Shown here: positions 55,971-61,525 of the stretch, one piece after another
Layout: the number at the start of each line of letters is the position of its first letter
How positions within the stretch are numbered: the first letter of the stretch is position 1
Assembly (NCBI GenBank): GCA_902557415.1
Contig: CACEAA010000006.1
Coordinates: 1 to 61,525, forward strand
Direction: 5' to 3'
Source of the DNA: an uncultured Pseudomonadota bacterium
GTDB lineage: Bacteria > Pseudomonadota > Gammaproteobacteria > Ga0077536
Length of the DNA stretch: 61,525 nt
Translations under genes and position numbers: made by a program
Notes under the pieces: model-generated
Told to the model about the DNA's origin: nothing
Databases searched by the model: none
What the model saw: only the letters and a program-made list of their open reading frames with translations

Positions 55971-57641
55971 CTACCAGACTACTGACGAACCTTCGCCCCT
56001 GGGATCGCTAGCCGCGTCAACAGAACCGTCTACTTTATCAATCACAATAACTTGCATGTTACCGTAATTGCGGCTGCTTTCTTTTAGTTTGTGCCCTTTC
56101 TTACTAAGAGCTTCCTTCTCAAATAAAGTTAAACCATCTTTCTCAAAGTAAACTTGGTCGGGCAAATATTGATGATGAAAACGTTTAGACGATACCATCT
56201 CAGCAGGCGTAGCGCCCATAATAAAGTCTAATGCAGAAATCAGTACCATAGAAATTATACGACTCCCACCGGGTGTGCCCATAATAGCTATCCGATCACT
56301 GCCTTCCAAGAAAGTTGGAGTCATGCTGGACAGAGGCCGTTTCCCCGGCGCTATAGAGTTCGCATTAGCACCCACAAGGCCATAGGTATTCGGCGTAAAC
56401 GGCTTCGCCGAAAAATCATCCATTTCATTATTTAATAATACGCCCGTTCCAACAGCTGTCATCGCAGCCCCGAAAGGAATATTTATACTTAAAGTCGCCG
56501 CAACTCTGTTTCCAAGGCTGTCTACAATAGAAAAGTGAGTAGTGTCCGATCCTTTTTGGCGACTACCGATTTGTGGTAATGAGCTACTGGGAGTAGCTTT
56601 TGTGTCGGAAATTGAAGATGCCAGCAAATCGGCATGCGCCTTGGACGATAGTTCTTTCACAGGTACTTTTACAAAATCCGGATCGCCCAAATAATCTGCT
56701 CTATCACGATAAGCACGTCGCATTGCCTCAACTACCAAATGAATATAAGTATCTCTTTCATATTTTTTGAGATCATATCGTTCAAGAATGTTGAGTGCCT
56801 CAATAAGCGCTACACCACCCGATGAAGGCGGAGGGGAAGAGATGATCTTAACATCATGATAAAAGGAAACTAGAGGTTGTCGAATCTTAACCTCGTAGTT
56901 CTTTAAATCCTCAATTCGCCAAATACCACCATCGGAAACTATCGAATTAACCATTCTCCTGGCCAAATCACCACCGTAAAAACTCTCTCCGTTAGAAACC
57001 GCTATTGATTCCAGAGTTTCAGCTAAATCCTCTTGAATTACTCTAAAGCCGGCTTTAGGGACGTTACCTTCGTCCAAAAATATATTTGCAGCATCCTTAT
57101 TTAGACGCAAAGCGGCGACTCGATAGCCTGCCATCTTCTCATAGCGATCGCCGGTTAAAAATCCTTCCCTAGCCAACCTTATCGCCGGTGCTAAATTTTC
57201 ATGCAAAGTCAAGTTTGCAAAATTCTCAGACAGGTATACTAACCCCGCGGGCAGGCCCGGGATAGCAGCGGCCAATGGACCATTCAACGATCTCTCGCGA
57301 ATAAAATCTCCGGAAGAGTCCAAGTACATATCGGCAGTCGCTTTACTTGGCGCTTCCTCTCTAGCATCGACAAATAAGTTAGTACCGTCTTTCTGCGTAT
57401 GAAGCAAAAAGAAGCCACCGCCACCAATACCTGAACTATATGGTTCCACAACCGCGAGAGCTGCGGCAACAGCGATAGCTGCATCGAAAGCATTTCCACC
57501 GGCATCCAATATCTCTTTACCCGCAAAAGTTGCAGCCGGATGAGCTGAAGCAACCGAGGATTCAGCGCGGATGACATCGCCACACCAAAGCACACTAATC
57601 AATGCAAAGATGTAATGTAATTTGTAACGCGCGTAACTCAA
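55971..57641 (-). CDS. ggt: Gamma-glutamyltransferase (glutathione hydrolase)
   Basis: A 556-residue periplasmic Ntn-hydrolase with a signal peptide (about 1-27). The autoprocessing Thr lies in GSDTTHFSIVDSLGN (about 364), separating the large and small subunits. The substrate Arg region is VDAREEAPSKA, and the oxyanion MTPTFLEG and GTPGGSRI blocks are present. It hydrolyses or transfers the gamma-glutamyl group of glutathione. It follows the ferredoxin gene with one base between them. The coaD-ferredoxin-ggt-mutM order is typical of Pseudomonadales. Confidence 0.96.
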   Translation of the reverse strand: MSYARYKLHYIFALISVLWCGDVIRAESSVASAHPAATFAGKEILDAGGNAFDAAIAVAAALAVVEPYSSGIGGGGFFLLHTQKDGTNLFVDAREEAPSKATADMYLDSSGDFIRERSLNGPLAAAIPGLPAGLVYLSENFANLTLHENLAPAIRLAREGFLTGDRYEKMAGYRVAALRLNKDAANIFLDEGNVPKAGFRVIQEDLAETLESIAVSNGESFYGGDLARRMVNSIVSDGGIWRIEDLKNYEVKIRQPLVSFYHDVKIISSPPPSSGGVALIEALNILERYDLKKYERDTYIHLVVEAMRRAYRDRADYLGDPDFVKVPVKELSSKAHADLLASSISDTKATPSSSLPQIGSRQKGSDTTHFSIVDSLGNRVAATLSINIPFGAAMTAVGTGVLLNNEMDDFSAKPFTPNTYGLVGANANSIAPGKRPLSSMTPTFLEGSDRIAIMGTPGGSRIISMVLISALDFIMGATPAEMVSSKRFHHQYLPDQVYFEKDGLTLFEKEALSKKGHKLKESSRNYGNMQVIVIDKVDGSVDAASDPRGEGSSVVW

Positions 57642-57642
57642 T

Positions 57643-57912
<270 letters not shown>

Positions 57913-57944
57913 TTAGGACTCAAATCAGATAGCGGGCTTGGAAG

Positions 57945-58436
57945 CTAACGAGAGCTAGCCCCTAATTTATCAATCAAGACATTTTTCACTATTTCGGGCA
58001 CAAAGTCAGTAATATCTCCGCCAAACTTAGCTATCTCTCGAACCAACGAAGACGAAATATAGGTATATTTCTCAGAAGTCGGTAAAAATATTGTGTCCGC
58101 CTCTGGCATCAACTTTCGGTTCATGCCGGCAAGCTGAAACTCATACTCAAAGTCACTTACTGCCCGCAAACCTCTTAAAATAACCGACGCATTATTTTCT
58201 TTTGCGCAATCAACCATAAGACTATTAAATTTTATTATTTTAACGTTTTTAATTTTTTCTAAAACTTTCGATGCTAAGTCAATCCTTTCCTCTACAGAAA
58301 AAATAGTATTTTTCGAAGTACTGCCGGCTACCGCCAATATCACTTGATCAAACATGGGCGACGCTCTCTCAACTATATCGACGTGTCCAAGTGTAATGGG
58401 ATCGAAGGTGCCAGGATATATCGCAATAGTGCTCAA
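57945..58436 (-). CDS. coaD: Phosphopantetheine adenylyltransferase
   Basis: A 163-residue nucleotidyltransferase of coenzyme A synthesis. The ATP-binding YPGTFDPITLGHVDIVERA (about 7-25, with HxGH-type GH) and the ISSSLVREIAKFGGDI block (about 128) are complete, as is the RGLRAVSDFEYEFQLAGMNR segment (in parts). It lies 58 bases after rsmD. With coaBC earlier in the window, two CoA steps are present but in separate operons. Confidence 0.97.
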   Translation of the reverse strand: MSTIAIYPGTFDPITLGHVDIVERASPMFDQVILAVAGSTSKNTIFSVEERIDLASKVLEKIKNVKIIKFNSLMVDCAKENNASVILRGLRAVSDFEYEFQLAGMNRKLMPEADTIFLPTSEKYTYISSSLVREIAKFGGDITDFVPEIVKNVLIDKLGASSR

Positions 58437-58494
58437 TTTACTACCCTAAATATGAAAATCAAATAACTTATACCACTTTCCAACAGGAATTTCC

Positions 58495-59046
58495 TTAGCC
58501 CCTTGTTAAAAGACAGTATTCCAAGCTTTTAGTCGCACCGACTTTTAATTTTCGCCACTCTTTTGGTAATTCCACTTTATTTTTCGAAAACTCTGCGTAA
58601 ATAACGCCATTTGGTACAAGGTTTCGTTTGGCGATTAATTCTAGAGAGGGCAAAAGTAAGCCCGACCCAAAAGGCGGATCAAGAAATATTATATCGAATT
58701 CGGTGCCGCAAGATTCAATGTAATTAATTGAATCCTGCAGATACACTTCCGCTTTGGATATCCCTAAGCTAGTGAGTAACGCACTGATGGCACCGCCTAA
58801 GACTTGATTTTTCTCTACGAAAGTAGCCTTACTAGCGCCTCGAGATAGTGACTCTATACCTAGTGCCCCAGTTCCGGCAAATAAATCTAAACACCGAGCT
58901 CCTTCAATATCTAAAGATAGCCAATTAAAAAGCGTTTCCTTGACTCGGTCCGAGGTAGGCCTCAACCCTGTCGCATGCTCAACAGGAATCCGAGTTCCAC
59001 GCAAGTTACCTCCAATTACACGGACGCTTCCAAATGGTTTACTCAT
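58495..59046 (-). CDS. rsmD: 16S rRNA (guanine(966)-N2)-methyltransferase RsmD
   Basis: A 183-residue methyltransferase. It has the RVIGGNLRGTRIPV start (about 9), RPTSDRVKETLFNWL (about 28-42), motif I LDLFAGTGALGIESLSRGA (about 53) and the catalytic DPPF in IIFLDPPFGSG (about 122). Its start overlaps the stop of the M16 gene by 8 bases. RsmD adjoining M16 genes and coaD is a common gammaproteobacterial arrangement. Confidence 0.96.
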   Translation of the reverse strand: MSKPFGSVRVIGGNLRGTRIPVEHATGLRPTSDRVKETLFNWLSLDIEGARCLDLFAGTGALGIESLSRGASKATFVEKNQVLGGAISALLTSLGISKAEVYLQDSINYIESCGTEFDIIFLDPPFGSGLLLPSLELIAKRNLVPNGVIYAEFSKNKVELPKEWRKLKVGATKSLEYCLLTRG

Positions 59047-60358
59047 CGCTATCCTGGTTCGGGCCTACTATTACCGTTACCAATTTTTCTGGCGAAAAAT
59101 ATCGATTGAATACTTTACTAACCTCCGCAAGCGTTACGCGACCAACATTTCCAGCAAAAGTTTCGAGATAATCAATGGGTAATTTATAAAATCCTAACAT
59201 AGCTAAATAGTTTAAAATCTCCGCGTTAGTATCAACTCTTAGGGGAAATCCACTTATCAAATTGTCTTTAGCACTCTCTATGTCTTTGCCTGAAAAACCC
59301 TCTAACCTCAGTTTTTTTAGCGAGCTATCTAACACGTTAAGTGCTTCTTCCTGGCTCTCCCGATCAGTTTGCAGGGCAGCCACTAGACTACCCCCTCTCA
59401 ATTTCGGAGAAAAATAACTATATGCCGAGTAAGCTAAGCCCCTTTCCTCCCTAATTGATCTGAACAATATCGATACTAATGAGTTTCCTCCAAGTGCATG
59501 ATTGGCCACTAGTAAAGGGAAATAGTCTGGATGGCCTCTCTCAACACCCCGGGCACCGACCCGTATATGACTTTGTATTGAAGGAAAATTTCGCTTGATT
59601 AAAATACCACGAGTCATTTTTAACGCTGGTAGAAACGCTTTGCCAGCGGGCGCACCACTCACCAAAGTGGAACTAATTTCTTCAGCCATGGCTTTGGCTT
59701 TCCTAGGAGTTACCGCACCTACAATCGCTATATTAAGGTTCTTAGCAACATAAAATTCTTTAAAAAAGTTATTAACATCATCGCGGGTAATGGACTTAAC
59801 CGATTCAGGAGTACCTTCATGAGGAGTGCCATAAGGATCTCCTTCAAACAACTCGGCATACAGCTCGTCTTGAGCTACGGCAGCTGGAGACTGTTTTTTA
59901 TAGTCTAATCCAATCAATGTTCTTGCCACCAGTCTGTCTACATCGGAGTTGTCGAACCGAGGCGACGACAGCGCTAACTTCAGTAATTTCATCAAAGCTT
60001 CTAGGTTAGCGTCCTCGGTTAGACTGCGCATCTTAATATATCCCATATCCGAGGTGGAGCCAGATGAAAGAATGCCGCCGGTGAGCCCAATCGCCTCGTT
60101 AAAGTCATCAACATTTAAATCGCTCGCACCTTGCAGAATCAGCTCACTCACTAAATTAGACAGACCATGTTTTGTCCCATCTCGAGAGCTACCGGCATCA
60201 AAAGCCAGATACATGTCAACCATCTCTAGCTCAGGTACCTGCGTATAGAGCACCGACACATTATTCTCGGTCCTCCACGACTCCACCTGTACATTGGCGC
60301 CAACGCAAGGTAGTAAAACTACCAGTAAAACCAACATTGCCACGGCAAAACTTTTCAT
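59039..60358 (-). CDS. M16 family peptidase-like protein lacking the zinc site
   Basis: A 439-residue protein with a signal peptide (about 1-21) and two M16 (insulinase-type) domains. The catalytic HxxEH is absent: the equivalent place reads GLSNLVSELILQGA. A conserved second-domain feature GGNSLVSILFRSIREERGLAYSAYS remains (in parts). In many Gammaproteobacteria such a protein pairs with an active M16 protein encoded next to it, forming a heterodimer. It overlaps the upstream active copy by 4 bases. Confidence 0.92.
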   Translation of the reverse strand: MKSFAVAMLVLLVVLLPCVGANVQVESWRTENNVSVLYTQVPELEMVDMYLAFDAGSSRDGTKHGLSNLVSELILQGASDLNVDDFNEAIGLTGGILSSGSTSDMGYIKMRSLTEDANLEALMKLLKLALSSPRFDNSDVDRLVARTLIGLDYKKQSPAAVAQDELYAELFEGDPYGTPHEGTPESVKSITRDDVNNFFKEFYVAKNLNIAIVGAVTPRKAKAMAEEISSTLVSGAPAGKAFLPALKMTRGILIKRNFPSIQSHIRVGARGVERGHPDYFPLLVANHALGGNSLVSILFRSIREERGLAYSAYSYFSPKLRGGSLVAALQTDRESQEEALNVLDSSLKKLRLEGFSGKDIESAKDNLISGFPLRVDTNAEILNYLAMLGFYKLPIDYLETFAGNVGRVTLAEVSKVFNRYFSPEKLVTVIVGPNQDSDE

Positions 60359-61525
60359 AGCGAACTCTCAGGCAAAAGTTGGGTAATAGCTAAAGCATCC
60401 TGTCTGATATACTTTTTTACAACTGCAACAAGATCGTTCGCTGTAATCTCAGTTATATTTTCAATATAGTCATCTTTTAAACGCCAATCCAAACCTACAG
60501 ACTCTAATTGTCCGATAATAGTCGCCTGATTTTCCATTGAATCCATTGCATAAACCCTACTAGCGATAACTTGTGACTTTACTCGCTGCATTTCCATCTG
60601 AGTTGGCGGACTTTGAATTATCTCTAAAAGCTCGCTTGTAATAGCTTCTTCAAGTTGATCAAGAGTGACTCCCTCAACTGGAACCGCACTAACTGAAAAT
60701 AGCGTATCCAAAAGAGATACCGGTGAATATCCAATCGACGCGTAGGTAGCTAAAGACTTTCCTCTAATTAGGTGTTTAGCAAAACGGGCGCTATTGTCGC
60801 CGTCCAATACCTCTGCTAGGACATCAAGCGCATACACATCAGTCTGACTAATTCCATTAGACGCCCTCACACTGCCAAGAGAAGGGACTTTGTAGCTCAT
60901 TAATAATAGCGGCACTCGCGCCTTATCACTCGTCATTACGAGCCTCTTTGTTCCTTGGCTAACGCGCTCATTCGCACTTCGCAAGACAGGCACTTTCTCA
61001 CGCTCTAAGCCACCAAAATACTGCTGGGCTAATTTATATACCTCTTTGGAAGAAACATCGCCTACCACCACCACGGTAGCGTTATTCGGTGCGTACCAAT
61101 CCTGGTACCACTTTTTCAAATCATCTAAGTGCATGCCTTTAATGTCTGACTCCCATCCGATAACCGGATGACGATAAGGACTCTCTTGGAACACCAGTGC
61201 CCTATTAGCCTCCCGCGCAAGACCCTGAGGATTATCATCCGTCCGTAATCTACGTTCTTCTAAAACTACATTTATTTCCTTTAAGAACTCCTCCTCTTTA
61301 AAGACAAGATTGTTCATCCGATCAGCCTCTAATTCGAAGCTTAAGGCCACGTTTTCTGCCGACCACTGTTGATAATAGGCCGTGTAGTCGGAACTGGTAA
61401 ATGCGTTCTCGCGCCCACCTTTTTCGGCTACTATCTGAGAAAATTGGCCTTCAGGATAGTTCTCGGTGCCTTTAAACATCATGTGCTCAAGGGCATGGGA
61501 CACTCCAGTTATTCCTCTATGCTCA
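60355..61525 (-). CDS. M16 family zinc peptidase, 5' partial
   Basis: The reading frame is open to the right edge of the window, so the start and signal peptide are missing; about 390 residues are present. The zinc motif HALEH in VSHALEHMMFKGTENYPEG is intact (window end), with the third ligand Glu in ELEADRMNNLVF about 70 residues later. The FxxE and RxxY-type residues of the second domain are also visible (KSLATYASIGYSP). It is the active partner of the following inactive M16 protein. Confidence 0.95.
   Translation of the reverse strand, partial: EHRGITGVSHALEHMMFKGTENYPEGQFSQIVAEKGGRENAFTSSDYTAYYQQWSAENVALSFELEADRMNNLVFKEEEFLKEINVVLEERRLRTDDNPQGLAREANRALVFQESPYRHPVIGWESDIKGMHLDDLKKWYQDWYAPNNATVVVVGDVSSKEVYKLAQQYFGGLEREKVPVLRSANERVSQGTKRLVMTSDKARVPLLLMSYKVPSLGSVRASNGISQTDVYALDVLAEVLDGDNSARFAKHLIRGKSLATYASIGYSPVSLLDTLFSVSAVPVEGVTLDQLEEAITSELLEIIQSPPTQMEMQRVKSQVIASRVYAMDSMENQATIIGQLESVGLDWRLKDDYIENITEITANDLVAVVKKYIRQDALAITQLLPESSL

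Overview
The window is a 61.5 kb chromosomal segment of a gammaproteobacterium. The base composition is moderate and leans to AT (judged by eye, not computed). Several gene orders are typical of Gammaproteobacteria and especially of the Pseudomonadales: lolB-ispE-tRNA-Gln-prs-rplY-pth-ychF diverging from hemA-prfA-prmC-moeB; hemC-hemD; gshB-tonB-ruvX-pyrR-pyrB-pyrX; yggS-proC-yggT-metX-metW; coaBC-argB-slmA next to pyrE and a crc/xth locus; rpmB-rpmG; and M16 pair-rsmD-coaD-ferredoxin-ggt next to mutM. There is no rRNA, CRISPR array, integrase, transposase or phage gene. No gap between genes exceeds 300 bases.

Layout. 1-1758: the 3' part of a gamma-carbonic-anhydrase-like gene and an acyl-CoA dehydrogenase. 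1927-9650: the accessory highlight, a co-directional cluster. It encodes a small subunit, a large subunit and a second small-subunit-like protein of an N,N-dimethylformamidase (DMFase)-type iron amidohydrolase, then an MFS transporter, two short-chain dehydrogenases, an M20 amidohydrolase and an NTF2-like protein. It reads as an uptake and catabolism module for an unknown amide. 9684-14839: translation, nucleotide and envelope genes around tRNA-Gln(UUG), all on the minus strand. 15059-21818: haem, release factor, RNA/DNA repair and ribosome genes. 21982-25296: periplasmic redox genes (cytochrome c4, frameshifted dsbA, tethered azurin) and an orphan PstS with a Pho-box-like site and a clear terminator. 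25334-33630: lipoprotein TRAP binding protein, uvrD, pmbA, msbA, hemD and hemC. 33791-40444: gshB, tonB, ruvX and a pyrimidine cluster with an inactive dihydroorotase homologue and an unexpected pyrK. 40488-43012: glycerate kinase and four small accessory genes. 43129-51849: PLP/proline/methionine genes, an ExoIII with intact catalytic residues at the crc position, pyrE, frameshifted slmA, argB, coaBC, rpmB and rpmG. 51867-61525: desaturase, orphan HyuA, mutM, ggt, ferredoxin, coaD, rsmD and two M16 peptidases, the last cut by the window edge.

The observations most worth pursuing are the DMFase-type operon with two different small-subunit-like genes flanking a large subunit that keeps the predicted Tyr/Tyr/Glu iron site, and two essential-type genes (dsbA, slmA) broken in exactly the same way, by one extra A in an A8 tract, while other A8-A9 tracts in the window stay in frame.
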